Below are positions 1-10,134 of a stretch of 64,000 nt of DNA, piece by piece (positions within the stretch are counted from its first letter, which is position 1; every line of letters starts with the position of its first letter). The stretch lies in assembly GCA_905182645.1 (NCBI GenBank), contig CAJJCJ010000013.1:1-64000 (forward strand), given 5' to 3'. The position numbers and the translations under genes are program-made. The DNA is from an uncultured Sulfitobacter sp. (GTDB taxonomy: Bacteria > Pseudomonadota > Alphaproteobacteria > Rhodobacterales > Rhodobacteraceae). The notes below the pieces were generated by a model. That model did not search any database, was not told the origin of the DNA, and worked only from the letters and a program-made list of their open reading frames with translations.

Positions 1-39
1 AAAAAAAGCGAGGCATGGGCGCGATGCCCTTGCTTTTTT
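1..39. terminator. Hairpin terminator, probably bidirectional
   Basis: An A-run, a GC-rich stem (GGCAT pairing with ATGCC around a GGGCGCG loop, with a longer imperfect stem outside) and a T-run lie within the first 40 bases. The A-tract before and T-tract after make it usable on both strands. It separates whatever lies to the left from the photolyase reading frame. Confidence 0.7.
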
Positions 40-62
40 CCGTTTAGCGCTAGATTTTAACC

Positions 63-1483
63 ATGTTTGATATGTCACCTATTATCCTTTGGTTCCGCCG
101 CGATTTGCGGTTGGCTGATCATCCGGCTTTGACGGCTGCTTGTGCGTCGGGTCGCCCTGTTATCCCGCTGTTTATTCACGATGAAGTTGTTGCTGGGCAG
201 GGGGCCGCGCCGCGGTTTCGGTTTGGGATGTCTGTGGGGGCTTTGGCGGATGACCTCGCGGTTTTAGGGTCCAATTTGATTTTGCGCAAAGGCACCGCGC
301 TGGATGTTTTGCGTGATGTGATCGCACAGACGGGCGCGGGGGCCGTATATTGGTCACGTCTGTATGATCCGGTGTCAAAGGACCGCGATGTGGGTGTTAA
401 GGCTGCCTTGAAGGGTGACGGCATTGAGGTAGCGTCGTTTGCGGGGCATTTGCTGTTTGAGCCTTGGACAGTGGAGACCAAAACGGGGGGGGTCTACAAA
501 GTATTCACGCCGATGTGGAAATCAGTTCGAGGCCGCGAGTTACCTGCGACATTGCCAGTTCCTGTGAGTATTATTGCACCTGATAACTGGCCTGTATCGG
601 ATGACTTGGCCGACTGGCAGATGGGGCGCGACATGCGCCGTGGCGCGGAAGTGCTGCGCCCATACTGCACGGTTGGCGAAGTGGCGGCTCTCGCGCGTCT
701 AGAGGTTTTTATTTCCGAACGGGTGGTTAACTATCAGCTGAACCGTGATTTGCCGGGCGTGGATGGCACGTCGCGGTTGTCTGAGAATTTGACATATGGA
801 GAGATTTCGCCGTTGACATGTTGGCATGCCGGATGGGCTGCGCTGCAGGGGGGTAAGGCCGATGCAGAGATATTCTTGAAAGAGCTGGTGTGGCGCGAGT
901 TTGCCTATCATTTGGCGTATCATACACCGCGCATAATTGACCAGAATTGGAAACCGATTGGGATAATTTTCCGTGGAATACAGATGCGGATCATCCCGAT
1001 GTGGTGGCGTGGAAACACGGGCGCACGGGCATTCCATTTGTTGATGCTGCAATGCGTGAAATGTATGTCACAGGGACCATGCACAACCGGGGCCGCATGA
1101 TAGTTGCATCCTATTTAACCAAGCACTTGATGACAGATTGGAAGATCGGAAAAGCCTGGTTTGAAGATTGTTTAATTGATTGGGACCCTGCAAGCAACGC
1201 GATGGGCTGGCAATGGTCGGCTGGGTCTGGTCCAGATGCGACACCCTATTTTCGGGTTTTCAACCCGGTCACCCAACTGGAAAAGTTCGATAAAATAGGT
1301 GATTATACATTGCGTTGGGTCGCTGAAGGCCGCACCAAGCCGTCGACGACGGCGCGCGCGTATTTTGATGCAGTGCCGAAGGCATGGGGTTTATCCGCCT
1401 GCATGCCGTACCCAGACCCGATCGTTGATCCAGCAGAGGGCCGCCGTCGCGCGTTGGCCGCCTATCAACATCGCGGGTTTTAG
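63..1483 (+). pseudogene. phr: Deoxyribodipyrimidine photolyase, frameshifted
   Basis: Class I CPD photolyases use FAD and an antenna chromophore to split UV pyrimidine dimers with blue light. The N-terminal alpha/beta domain begins with the family hallmark LWFRRDLRLADHPAL. The C-terminal FAD domain is recognisable from WREFAYHL and from HNRGRM, SYLTKHL and WQWSAGSG. The two halves lie in different frames: the first frame stays open to 1100, but homology leaves it near 950 and continues in the frame ending at 1483. The join at TGG-AAA-CCG (about 948-955) is best explained by one lost base, which would restore NW-(E/K)-TDWD. Uninterrupted, the product would be about 473 aa, normal for the family. 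It is either a real one-base deletion or a base-calling error; as read, no full enzyme is made. It lies upstream of trgA. Confidence 0.85.
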
Positions 1484-1762
1484 ATGTTGGAGTGACTTGG
1501 CCGCTTTGCACATTAGAAAAGATTGAGGCATTGTCGGAAAACCAAAAATCTCGGTGATAGGGCTATCGGCACGAGAACGTTCGCGCCAAATTGGATGACG
1601 CAATCGCAATGGACTTTGATGATCGGCCCCGTAGAGTACGGAACTTTCACCTGACCTCTTGCGCTGGCACGTTTCATAGCGGAAACTGCGGGGCAACGCA
1701 GATCACGATCATGCGCGCGCTAAGACGTGCGAGGTCTGCACCAATTTTAAGGGAGCAGACCC
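1484..1762. other. Intergenic region, no gene recognised
   Basis: This 279-base gap between photolyase and trgA holds only out-of-register short frames with no recognisable similarity. The trgA ribosome-binding site (AAGGGAG, about 1750-1756) sits at its right end. I see no convincing promoter or hairpin. Confidence 0.5.
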
Positions 1763-2203
1763 ATGCCTACAGCCGCCAAACTTGTTGCTGGAGTTGTTTT
1801 TGCCGCACTTGGATACGCCATTTTTGTGTCTATGGTCACCGTCTACGCAGACGATAGGGTGCCGGAGTATCTGTTACCTTTGTGTCTTGTGGCCGGATTA
1901 ATCGTCGGTTGGCAGATTTGCGGTAAAAACGCACTTGGTCTTATGTCGGGGGTTGGGAACGGGTATACTGCGATTGTCGCCCAAGTCTTTGTCATCCTGT
2001 TTGTGTTATCGTTTATTACGATGTTGCAAAGGTCTTTGCGCAGCCGATATGACGGGCCAACTGACGTGATGATCGATAGTTTTACACTTCTTGCTGAGTA
2101 TGGGTTTAGGTTCGCCACACCTGAGATTGGGATGATCATGGCGGTTGGTGGCTTTGTTGGGGGTGCTTTGGCTGGTATTGCTGGCCGTCGGTTCCCCCAC
2201 TAA
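1763..2203 (+). CDS. trgA: TrgA family membrane protein (tellurite resistance locus)
   Basis: This is a 146-aa integral membrane protein with about four hydrophobic segments (residues roughly 5-25, 33-50, 65-85 and 118-140). It matches the TrgA family first described with trgB and cysK as a tellurite-resistance locus in Rhodobacter sphaeroides; the biochemical role is not known. The start is set by a good Shine-Dalgarno site (AAGGGAG) seven bases upstream. Its TAA stop overlaps the ATG of trgB (TAATG), so the two are translationally coupled. The preserved order trgA-trgB-cysK strongly supports the call. Confidence 0.85.
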   Translation: MPTAAKLVAGVVFAALGYAIFVSMVTVYADDRVPEYLLPLCLVAGLIVGWQICGKNALGLMSGVGNGYTAIVAQVFVILFVLSFITMLQRSLRSRYDGPTDVMIDSFTLLAEYGFRFATPEIGMIMAVGGFVGGALAGIAGRRFPH

Positions 2204-3324
2204 TGCAAATTTTCATCTACGGGACGTTGCAGTCGTCCGCGTTATGCCAAGCCGTCGCTGGTGGAGAGCCGCTCTTGCAGGTGCCCGCGACGTTGAACGG
2301 ATATGCCGTATTGCCTGTTGCAAAGAATGTTGTTCCGCTCATCCGTGCCAAGGAGGGAGCGGTCACTGCGGGTGCTATTTTGTTGGACGTCACCCCAGAG
2401 CAGCTGCACCGTTTGGACACCTATGAGGGCGCGTTTGGTTATGCGTTGATTAATGTGACTGTTCAGACCGAAGCGGGGTCTGTACCCGTCAAGATGTATC
2501 TACCACCGGATGATATTGCGGTCGGTGGCGGTGATTGGTCATTGTCCCACTGGGTTGCCGAATATGAAGCGATGGCCGTGCTGGCCGTGACCGAATTGTT
2601 TGCCCATGTCCCGCCGTTGTCGCGTGACCAGATTGCCCGTAATTGGGCGATGATTGAAAAACGGGCGTGGGCCAAGCAGTCTGCACGCAGGCAGGGCGCG
2701 CCCGCGGTGTTGCGCCACCCCGCGGGCGTCGGCGATATCGTGGTGATCAGCAAAGCCCCGCCACAAGGTGACTTTTTTCGCATTCAGCAGATGACGGTGC
2801 AGCACCAAAAATTCGACGGTAGTCTAAGTGATGTGCTGCCCCGTGAAGTCTTTGTCGGCACGGATGCGGTGCTTGTACTGCCTTATGACCCCAAGCGAGA
2901 CCGCATTTTGCTAGTCGAGCAAATGCGCATGGGGCCCGTTGTGCGCCAAGACCTAAACCCGTGGGTGTTAGAGCCGATCGCGGGCATGATTGATGCAACT
3001 GAAAGCCCTGAACAATCTGCATTGCGCGAAAGTGTTGAAGAGGCGGGTTTATCGCATTTGGACCTGCGGCATTTGTCATCGTTTTATCCGTCCCCTGGAT
3101 CATCGACTGACTATTTTCATGCCTATTTGGGCCTGTGCGATTTACCGGATGATCACGCCAAGTTTGGCGGTCTAGAAACTGAGGCCGAAGATTTACGTCT
3201 GCACATCTTGCCGTTTGATCGCGCTATGGAGCTGGTGACCACTGGCGAGATCAATGCTGGCCCCTTGGTGATGATGCTTTGTATGCTTTCGATACAGCGG
3301 GATGCATTGCGCAGCGACTGTTGA
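2203..3324 (+). CDS. trgB: TrgB: gamma-glutamylcyclotransferase-like domain fused to Nudix hydrolase
   Basis: The 373-aa protein has two domains. Residues 1-140 form an AIG2/GGCT-like fold (start FIYGTLQSS, with DTYEG near residue 71). The second half is a Nudix hydrolase of the ADP-ribose pyrophosphatase type, with a complete Nudix box at residues 261-283 (GX5EX7REXXEEXG). The Nudix domain probably hydrolyses ADP-ribose or a related nucleoside diphosphate sugar in the cytoplasm. Its role in tellurite resistance is known only from the family name. The start codon overlaps the trgA stop, and cysK follows after 36 bases. Confidence 0.88.
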   Translation: MQIFIYGTLQSSALCQAVAGGEPLLQVPATLNGYAVLPVAKNVVPLIRAKEGAVTAGAILLDVTPEQLHRLDTYEGAFGYALINVTVQTEAGSVPVKMYLPPDDIAVGGGDWSLSHWVAEYEAMAVLAVTELFAHVPPLSRDQIARNWAMIEKRAWAKQSARRQGAPAVLRHPAGVGDIVVISKAPPQGDFFRIQQMTVQHQKFDGSLSDVLPREVFVGTDAVLVLPYDPKRDRILLVEQMRMGPVVRQDLNPWVLEPIAGMIDATESPEQSALRESVEEAGLSHLDLRHLSSFYPSPGSSTDYFHAYLGLCDLPDDHAKFGGLETEAEDLRLHILPFDRAMELVTTGEINAGPLVMMLCMLSIQRDALRSDC

Positions 3325-3360
3325 CGACTTACATATAATTCACATGCTACCAAAGGGCTT

Positions 3361-4398
3361 ATGATGCTTATTAAATCTGACCTCGCTGCCGCTGTTGGCA
3401 ATACCCCGTTGATCAAATTACGCGTTGCGTCCGAGGCAACTGGATGCACTATTTTGGGCAAAGCCGAATTTATGAACCCCGGTCAATCGGTCAAAGACCG
3501 TGCTGCATTGTATATTATCAATGATGCCATTGCGAAAGGGACGCTAAAGCCAGGTGGCACGATTGTCGAAGGCACTGCGGGCAATACAGGCATTGGTCTG
3601 GCGTTGGTTGGCGCGTCGATGGGGTTTAAAACCGTTATCGTCATTCCAGAGACCCAGACGCAGGAAAAGAAAGACATGCTCCGGCTTGCTGGGGCTAAGT
3701 TGATCGAGGTTCCCGCAGCGCCCTATCGCAACCCTAATAACTTTGTCCGCTATTCGGGCCGTTTGGCCGAGGCCATGGCGCGAGACACCAATAAAAGTGT
3801 CATTTGGGCCAACCAATTCGACAACATTGCCAACCGTCAGGCGCATATTGAAGGCACTGGCCCCGAGATTTGGGAACAGACTGTCGGCAAAGTTGATGGC
3901 TTTATTTGTGCTGTTGGGTCTGGTGGTACATTAGCTGGTGTCGGTATGGCGTTGCAGCCAAAAGGCGTGAAAATCGGGCTTGCTGACCCTGACGGTGCGG
4001 GGCTGCACAGCTTTTACACCACGGGCGAAATTGCAATGTCGGGCGGGTCGATTGCCGAAGGTATTGGTCAGGTGCGTATTACTGCCAACCTTGAAGGCTT
4101 TACCCCCGATTTTAGCTATAATATTCCTGACACCGAGGCGCTGCCAATTGTGTTTGACCTGTTAGATAATGAAGGTCTGTGCATGGGCGGATCAACTGGT
4201 GTGAACATCGCGGGTGCAATGCGCATGGCACGTGACATGGGACCAGGGCATACGATTGTCACCATCCTTTGCGATTACGGAACGCGGTATCAGTCCAAGT
4301 TGTATAACCCTGAATTTTTGCGCGAAAAGGGACTGCCTGTCCCTGCATGGATGGATACCAACGATAGTACGATTCCCGATGTCATGATCACCGAATGA
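3361..4398 (+). CDS. cysK: Cysteine synthase A
   Basis: This PLP enzyme makes L-cysteine from O-acetylserine and sulfide. The 345-aa product has the PLP-lysine motif NPGQSVKDR (Lys45), the substrate loop EGTAGNTGIG near residue 72 and the phosphate-binding GSGGT near residue 190. It is somewhat longer than E. coli CysK at the C terminus, as is usual for this alphaproteobacterial subgroup. Position behind trgAB repeats the Rhodobacter tellurite-resistance locus, where cysteine synthesis contributes to oxyanion tolerance. The stop codon overlaps the ATG of the following channel gene (ATGATG), so they may be co-translated. Confidence 0.92.
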   Translation: MMLIKSDLAAAVGNTPLIKLRVASEATGCTILGKAEFMNPGQSVKDRAALYIINDAIAKGTLKPGGTIVEGTAGNTGIGLALVGASMGFKTVIVIPETQTQEKKDMLRLAGAKLIEVPAAPYRNPNNFVRYSGRLAEAMARDTNKSVIWANQFDNIANRQAHIEGTGPEIWEQTVGKVDGFICAVGSGGTLAGVGMALQPKGVKIGLADPDGAGLHSFYTTGEIAMSGGSIAEGIGQVRITANLEGFTPDFSYNIPDTEALPIVFDLLDNEGLCMGGSTGVNIAGAMRMARDMGPGHTIVTILCDYGTRYQSKLYNPEFLREKGLPVPAWMDTNDSTIPDVMITE

Positions 4399-6768
4399 TG
4401 TCGGTTTGGGCTAGGATATGTGTTCTTGCGTTTTTACTTTTCGCTTGTTCAGTGCAGGCCCAGTCACTTGCTGAAAACGGAATTCAACAGGTTGTTCAAG
4501 CAGCGGACATAGAGAAACCCGCCCAGATTGCAGGCGTCGACCTGTCCGGTTGGGATACTTTGGCCACGCGCGCTGAAGGCATTGCAGAGACAGGGGCTGC
4601 GTCGCGGTTTGCCTTAGGCCGTATCCGCGCAGAACTGGTTGGATGGCGTGACCAGTTTTCGGACGCGCTTGGGACCAATGCCCACCGGTTAACCACTGTG
4701 CAAAGCCAGATTGGCGCCTTGGGATTGGCTGCGAACAGCGAAGACGTTGACCCTGTTATCGCTGCGCGTATGGCCGAGTTGATGGCATTGCAAGATCGGT
4801 TGTTACAACCGCAGTTATTGGCCCAAGAGGCCTTTGCTCGTGCTAACGGCCTCGTTACAGAAGTTGATCGACAACAGCGCGCACTTGATTCACAGCGATT
4901 GGCGACGCGTGGTATGTCACCTGCGAACCCAACTTACTGGCCTGCTGCATTTCGCGATGTTCAAACGGGCCTGTCCAATTTAGGCGTAGAGTTCTGGAGC
5001 ATTTCAGCGGCACATAACAGCACAGATGGCCTTGTTGGTCGATTGTCTTTGGTGGTGGCCGCGTTGATAAGTGCAGCCGTCGTGTTGACCCGTGCCCGTG
5101 CATGGATCAAGTTGCTGGCCGCGCAGACACTACCGACGTCGGCCCTGGCCGCGTCGGCGTTGCAGTTTGTCATTTCATTGGCAAGCATTGTGATCCCTGT
5201 ATTGGGGTTGGTTTTGGTTGTATTGATCCTCGACATGTCGGGGCTTTTTGGCCCAGCGGGCAAAAGGGTTATCGCAACACTACCGTTCGCGGGTGGAATG
5301 GTGTTTGTTGCCAAATGGTTGTCTGATTTCTATTTTCCGATCTCGCAAGATGATGATGGTATCCTTGGCTATCCTGCGGACGTGCGTGGACCCGCGCGGT
5401 GCTTGACGGTTGGCTTGGGCTGGGTGCTTGCAACTGCGATTGCGATTGACGGGCTATTGAGCACGGTTAGGGCAGAGGCCGTGTCGATTGATGTCGTTAA
5501 CTTGCCGTTGCAGTTGATTGTAGGAGCGCTGCTGTGGCGCTTGGGGCAGTTGATCGAGCATCAGGCGAGTCCCAACACGACTGCAATATTTAATAGTAGC
5601 CGATTGAGGGTGTTTATTGGTCGTGCTGCACGTGCATTCGCGATTGCCGGTCCGTTGGCGTCATTGTTGGGCTATGGTGCTGTGGCGGCGGCAATTACGG
5701 TCTCCTGCCGTTGCATCCCTGGCCACAATTGCTGTGATTGTGGTGCTTCAAAGACTGAGCTACGCCGTGACAGCCCGCGACGGAGTTGCTGCCAGCGAAG
5801 ACACATCAACCCCTGATCTACGGGGACTGTTGCCCGTATCTATCGACTTTGCGCTTTCATTAATTGCGGTCCCTGTTTTGGCGCTTATTTGGGGCGTCAG
5901 CTGGGCAGAATTGATCGAAATTTGGACACGTTTTCTGAGCGGATTTACGTTGGGTGAAACCCGTATTTCGCCATCAAATTTTCTAACGTTTATTTTGGTA
6001 TTCATGGTTGGTGCTTTGTTGACGCGGTTTATTAAAACCACGCTAAAGACCACAGTGATGCCGCGCACTCGGTTTGATTTGGGCGGGAAAAACGCCGTTG
6101 TTGCAGGGTTTGGCTATGTTGGAATATTCCTGTCAGCATTGATTGCATTCGGCGTTGCGGGCATTGATCTGTCGTCGCTGGCGATTGTTGCTGGGGCGTT
6201 GTCTGTGGGTATCGGTTTTGGGTTGCAAAACATCGTATCAAATTTTGTATCCGGAATTATTTTGTTGATCGAGCGACCGGTGGTTGAAGGTGACATGATC
6301 GAGGTTGGCGGTCAGATGGGTTACGTGCGTGACATATCAGTGCGGTCAACGCGTATTGAGACGTTTGATCGGACGGATGTGATCATTCCCAACGCTGATC
6401 TTATCAGCAATCAGGTCACAAACTGGACGCGCGGCAATCTGGTGGGCCGTGCAATTGTGCCTGTTGGCGTCGCCTATGGCACGGACACGGCGCAAGTTAC
6501 CCAAATCCTGCAAGAGGTCGCTGAGGCGCATCCTTTGGTTCTTTTGAACCCACCGCCCAGTGTTTTGCTGACTGGGTTTGGTGCTGATAGTATCGATTTT
6601 GAAATCCGTGCGATTATCCGCGATGTGAATTTCGTTTTGGTTGCCAAGTCAGAAATGTTCCATGGCATCGTCACCCGCTTTGATACCGCAGGTATCGAAA
6701 TTCCATTCGCGCAGCGTGATCTCTGGCTCCGCAATCCTGAAGCCTTGCATCCAAAGAAAGAGAATTGA
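4395..6768 (+). pseudogene. Mechanosensitive channel (MscS family, DUF3772-type), frameshifted
   Basis: Both parts together would encode roughly 790 aa: a signal peptide ending near VQAQ, a long periplasmic DUF3772-like region, many membrane helices, then the MscS core ([21 protein letters not shown], the beta domain FNNGDMIEV-like [11 protein letters not shown], and [14 protein letters not shown]). The first frame runs from 4395 to 5816 and the second from about 5617 to 6768. Homology changes frame near 5695-5715, where one extra base turns [12 protein letters not shown] into an unrelated reading. Such channels release solutes on hypo-osmotic shock. As read, the first part lacks the pore. 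The stop is followed directly by the start of the next gene (TTGATGACA). Confidence 0.82.
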
Positions 6769-7489
6769 TGACAACCCCACTTTCTCAGATCAGACGCCTA
6801 CCTGAGAGAAGCTGCAGGCACAGTGACCCAGATTACGTCCGAGGGTGGCGTCGTGTTGGATCAGACGATCTTTTACCCGACGTCTGGCGGTCAGCCGGGT
6901 GATAGCGGCGTTTTGGTCTGGGATGGCGGCCGTATGGAGATCGCTACAGCGATTAAGGGAGAAGGCGAGCTGATTGTCCTTATTCCTGCTGAACCACTGG
7001 CGCTGCCTTCTGTTGGCACATCTGTAATGCAGTCCATCACTTGGGATCGCCGCCACAGATTAATGCGCGTACACACGGCATTACACTTGCTGTCTGTGGT
7101 CATTCCATTGCCTGTTTCAGGCGGATCTATCGCCGTTGAAAAGGGTCGGTTGGATTTTAATATGCCTGATGCGCCCGGGGACAAAGAAGCCTTGAGACGC
7201 GACGCTGAACGAATTGATTGCCTGTAATTTTGCGGTGACAGACGAATGGATATCTGAGGCTGAATTGGATGCCAATCCAGGCTTGGTGAAGACCATGTCG
7301 GTGCAGCCCCCACGAGGGCTGGGCCAGATCAGGCTAGTGCGCATCGGGCAGGGCGACGACACGGCAGACTTGCAGCCCTGTGGCGGCACCCATGTCGCCA
7401 ATACGTCAGAGATCGGACGTGTCCGTATTGGCAAGATCGAAAAGAAGGGCAAGCAGAACCGTCGCGTTTACTTGCACCTTGAGGACTAG
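6768..7489 (+). pseudogene. Alanyl-tRNA editing protein (AlaX-like), two frameshifts
   Basis: AlaX proteins are free-standing copies of the AlaRS editing domain that hydrolyse mischarged Ser- or Gly-tRNA(Ala). Visible motifs are FYPTSGGQPGD, the zinc/catalytic HTALHLL and CGGTHVANTSEIG. The open stretches are 6823-7227 and 7214-7489. The ATG overlapping the upstream stop is in frame 0, the bulk (DAYLREAAGTVTQI onward) is one base off from about 6790, and a second extra base near 7210 shifts it again before CNFAVTDEW. Repaired, it would be about 240 aa, the usual length for the short AlaX class. Two independent indels argue for genuine decay. Confidence 0.82.
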
Positions 7490-7492
7490 CTG

Positions 7493-7856
7493 ATGTTTCG
7501 CAGTATCTCAGTTTTGACAGCGCTAATTTGCGCGGTGTTATTCGCACTGTTGCTGCTGTCACCTGCAAGCTATATCGCCACCTATGGCGTTGGTGCGGAC
7601 GCAGGCAGTATGTTTATGGTGCGACGGGCGTCACCGATGTTTTTGGGCTTTGCTGTGATGCTCCGGTTGGCCCGCGATACAGGGCCGTCACCGGTTCGCA
7701 ACGCGCTTTGCTGGGGGATTTGCTGCCGCGTTTGCGGGGATCGCTTTTACAGGTGTGTTTGAATGTATGCGCAGTGTGGCCAGCGCAGCGATTTTGATTG
7801 TAACTGCCGGTGAGTTGCTGATCGCGGTGTTGTTTACGCGCGCAGCGAAAACCTAG
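7493..7856 (+). pseudogene. Small membrane protein, frameshifted
   Basis: The ATG follows four bases after the previous stop. The first frame gives a hydrophobic start (residues 5-28) and a second helix, then leaves the homologous register near 7700. The +1-shifted frame continues with a glycine- and alanine-rich helix and ends in AVLFTRAAKT with stop TAG at 7854-7856. Repaired it would be about 120 aa with four helices. I do not recognise a named family. The end overlaps the converging transporter fragment by four bases. Confidence 0.6.
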
Positions 7857-8195
7857 TTGAACATGTCCTTTTGCGTCGAGTGATCCAGCATTTTTTCGCT
7901 TTCGGGTAGCCCCTCGCGTGACAAGAGAATTGCGAGAGGGCGCAGGGCTGAAACGTGGCTGCACACTACTAAAAGCATCACCATAATGGGCACCGATAGG
8001 AACATGCCAGGGATTCCCCAGACAGCCCCCCAGAACGCGAGCGAAAGAATAATCCCAAAGGCCGAAAGGCGCAGCGCCCGGCCCATCAACAGCGGATCAA
8101 TGATGCTGCCGTTTAAAAACTGAATGGACCCTGCAATCACGAAAATAATTGCTGTCATCCTGGCGTCGCCTGCCTGAGCCTCCGCCATTACCGTA
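7853..8195 (-). pseudogene. C-terminal fragment of an AI-2E family transporter
   Basis: The readable 111 residues contain the conserved end of the AI-2E/PerM-like permease family: an NGSIIDPLLMGRALRLS segment, then WGAVWGIPGMFLSVPIMVML. Members are about 350 aa with eight helices; here roughly the first 240 residues are missing. In-frame coding runs only to about 8195 before a stop, so the gene is cut just before the IS-rich stretch. The ATG at 8188 is internal, not a true start. Loss by IS-mediated deletion is the likely cause. Confidence 0.8.
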
Positions 8196-8313
8196 ATTTG
8201 TTATAATAATCATATAAATAAAGGGTTTTATGGCTGTGTTTTTGAGGGCTTACTCACACGTTTACCTACACACGCTTAACTCACACGTTCAGCACAGACC
8301 TGTTTTGATGAAC

Positions 8314-8487
8314 TCAAAGACACTGCTTGAGAAGCTCATTGTTGTTCGCCCGATTCTTAGCTTCTTCGATAAGAGCCAAGCTCTCTCTTAGTTTAGGCCA
8401 ACATTGGTGCCAACCGGCCCCTTTTTTGCTTTCGGATGTAGCGAAGTTTAGAACTGGTATGAAATTACTGTCTGACGTCAGCGCTTA
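8314..8487 (-). pseudogene. Short 3' gene remnant of unknown family
   Basis: On the minus strand an open stretch of about 57 codons ends in KNRANNNELLKQCL and a TGA at 8314-8316. Upstream residues include GWHQCWPKLRESLALIEEA, protein-like in composition. An in-frame stop lies at about 8488, close to the probable left edge of the IS element. I read it as the tail of a truncated gene; family unknown. The bases 8196-8313 contain two copies of a TCACACGTT word and nothing else I can name. Confidence 0.35.
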
Positions 8488-8489
8488 TG

Positions 8490-9789
8490 GGTCCAAATAG
8501 CGTTATTTGATAAGAGAGTGTTCTTGGCTCATCGTAACCACTGAGGAGTGGAACATGAGACAGACAACTGGAACACGCAAAAGCCCTGGCGAGAAGATCG
8601 TCAAAGATATCAAACGGGCGACCCGCAAGCATTATTCATCTGAAGAGAAGATCAGGATCGTCTTGGACGGCCTGCGTGGCGAAGACAGCATCGCTGAGTT
8701 GTGTCGCCGTGAAGGCATTTCCCAAGGCATCTACTACAAATGGTCGAAAGACTTCATGGAGGCTGGGAAGCGGCGTCTTGCTGGCGACACAGCCCGTGCT
8801 GCCACGACCGACGAAGTGAAGGATCTTCGCCGTGAAGCCCATGATCTGAAGGAGGTTGTGGCTGAACAAACGCTCGAACTCCGTTTGCTTAAAAAAAGCA
8901 TGACAGACGATGGGGGCGGCCACGAATGAGATACCTTGCCTCTGAGAAACTGGAGATCATCAGACTGGTCGAAGGATCGCATCTGTCGGCACGCCTGACG
9001 TTGGCCAAACTGGGCATCCCCCGCACCACATTCTACCGCTGGTATGATCGGTATCTGCAGCGTGGTGAAGCTGGATTGCAAGATCAATCGCCTAAACCAA
9101 AACACGTTTGGAACCGCGTTCCTGACGAGGTGAAGCACAAGGTCGTCAATCTTGCCTTGAAAGAGACGGAGTTATCGCCGCGAGAACTGGCGGTGACGTT
9201 CACAGACCATGAACGCTACTTTGTATCTGAATCCACAGTCTATCGCACGCTCAAGGCACATGATCTGATCACCAGCCCTGCCTTCATCGTCATCAAGGCG
9301 GCCAATGAGTTCAAAGACAAGACCACGGCCATCAACCAGCTTTGGCAGACCGACTTCACCTACCTAAAGATCATCGGCTGGGGCTGGTTCTATCTCAGCA
9401 CGATCCTGGACGATTACAGCCGGTACATCATCTCATGGAAACTCTGTACGAACATGAGAACCCAAGACGTGACGGACACGCTGGATTTGGCTTTGGAAGC
9501 ATCCGGTTGCGATCAGGTTCACGTCGTCCACAAACCGCGCCTGCTTAGCGACAATGGGTCCAGTTATGTCTCTGGAGAACTGGCAGAATGGCTGCAAGAC
9601 AAAGGCATGAAGCACTCGCGCGGAGCGCCCTATCATCCCCAAACCCAAGGCAAGATCGAACGCTGGCATCAGACATTGAAGAACCGCATCTTGCTGGAAC
9701 ACTACTTCCTGCCCGGTGATCTCGAAGCCCAGATTGAAGCCTTCGTCGATCACTACAACCACCAGCGCTATCACGAGAGCCTGAACAAC
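8490..9789 (+). mobile_element. IS3-family element, right end missing
   Basis: The element carries a two-frame transposase typical of IS3. Its right end is absent: the orfB frame stops exactly where a second IS3 element begins at 9789-9790, and sequence beyond that second element does not resume orfB. The left edge is estimated; I could not identify its terminal inverted repeat. A deletion or a recombination between elements therefore accompanied the second insertion. Confidence 0.75.
8554..8929 (+). CDS. IS3-family transposase OrfA
   Basis: The product is a helix-turn-helix DNA-binding protein of about 124 aa. It has the HTH around EEKIRIVLDGLRGEDSIAELCRREGIS and a C-terminal leucine-zipper-like coiled coil (LRREAHDLKEVVAEQTLELRLLKK). 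I choose the ATG at 8554 because GAGGAG lies just upstream; an earlier in-frame start at 8507 has no such site. Its end overlaps orfB as ATGA, so coupling or -1 frameshifting would give the fusion transposase. Confidence 0.85.
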
Positions 9790-9792
9790 TGA
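8926..9792 (+). pseudogene. IS3-family transposase OrfB, 3' truncated
   Basis: This is the integrase-core half of the transposase. All three catalytic acidic residues are visible in WQTDFTYLK, LLSDNGSSYV and QGKIERWHQ. The frame ends at YHESLNN followed by a stop supplied by the incoming IS at 9790. Intact relatives continue with a short conserved tail (LTPADVYFG-like), so about 30 residues are lost. The enzyme is probably inactive and in any case lacks its right-end substrate. Confidence 0.82.
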
Positions 9793-9843
9793 AGTGGTCC
9801 GGCAAATTCGGACAGCGTGCTAAGATGTATCCAACCCGAACGA

Positions 9844-10134
9844 ATGGATACGAGAATGACAAAACGACGGAACTTTTCAGACCAGTTTAAGGCTGCTGTG
9901 GCGCTTGAGGCGCTGCGTGGTGACAAGACGGTGCAAGAGATCGCAGCCAAGCGACAACTCCACCCAACGCAGGTGAGCACGTGGAAACGGCAGGCTATTG
10001 AAGGCATGGCGGGGGTTTTCTCAGACAAGGTCAAAAAGGCCGAGAATAAAGACGGCGAGATCAAAGAGCTTCACGCCAAGATTGGCCAGCTTGCGGTGGA
10101 GAATGATTTTTTGTCACAAGGGCTAAAGCGATGA
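9844..10134 (+). CDS. IS3-family transposase OrfA
   Basis: The product of about 96 aa has an N-terminal HTH (FKAAVALEALRGDKTVQEIA, then HPTQVSTWKRQA) and a C-terminal coiled coil ending NDFLSQGLKR. Starts at 9844 or 9856 are both possible and neither has a clear ribosome-binding site; the in-frame start at 9817 lies too close to the inverted repeat. It overlaps orfB by four bases (ATGA). Confidence 0.83.
   Translation: MDTRMTKRRNFSDQFKAAVALEALRGDKTVQEIAAKRQLHPTQVSTWKRQAIEGMAGVFSDKVKKAENKDGEIKELHAKIGQLAVENDFLSQGLKR

Noticed and set aside
2203..3324. trgB as two separate genes
   Set aside because: The reading frame is open across both domains, and the fused order is the known TrgB architecture.
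8220..8310. Two copies of TCACACGTT as a possible repeat array
   Set aside because: Only two short copies with irregular spacing; not a CRISPR or iteron array. No CRISPR array was seen anywhere in the window.
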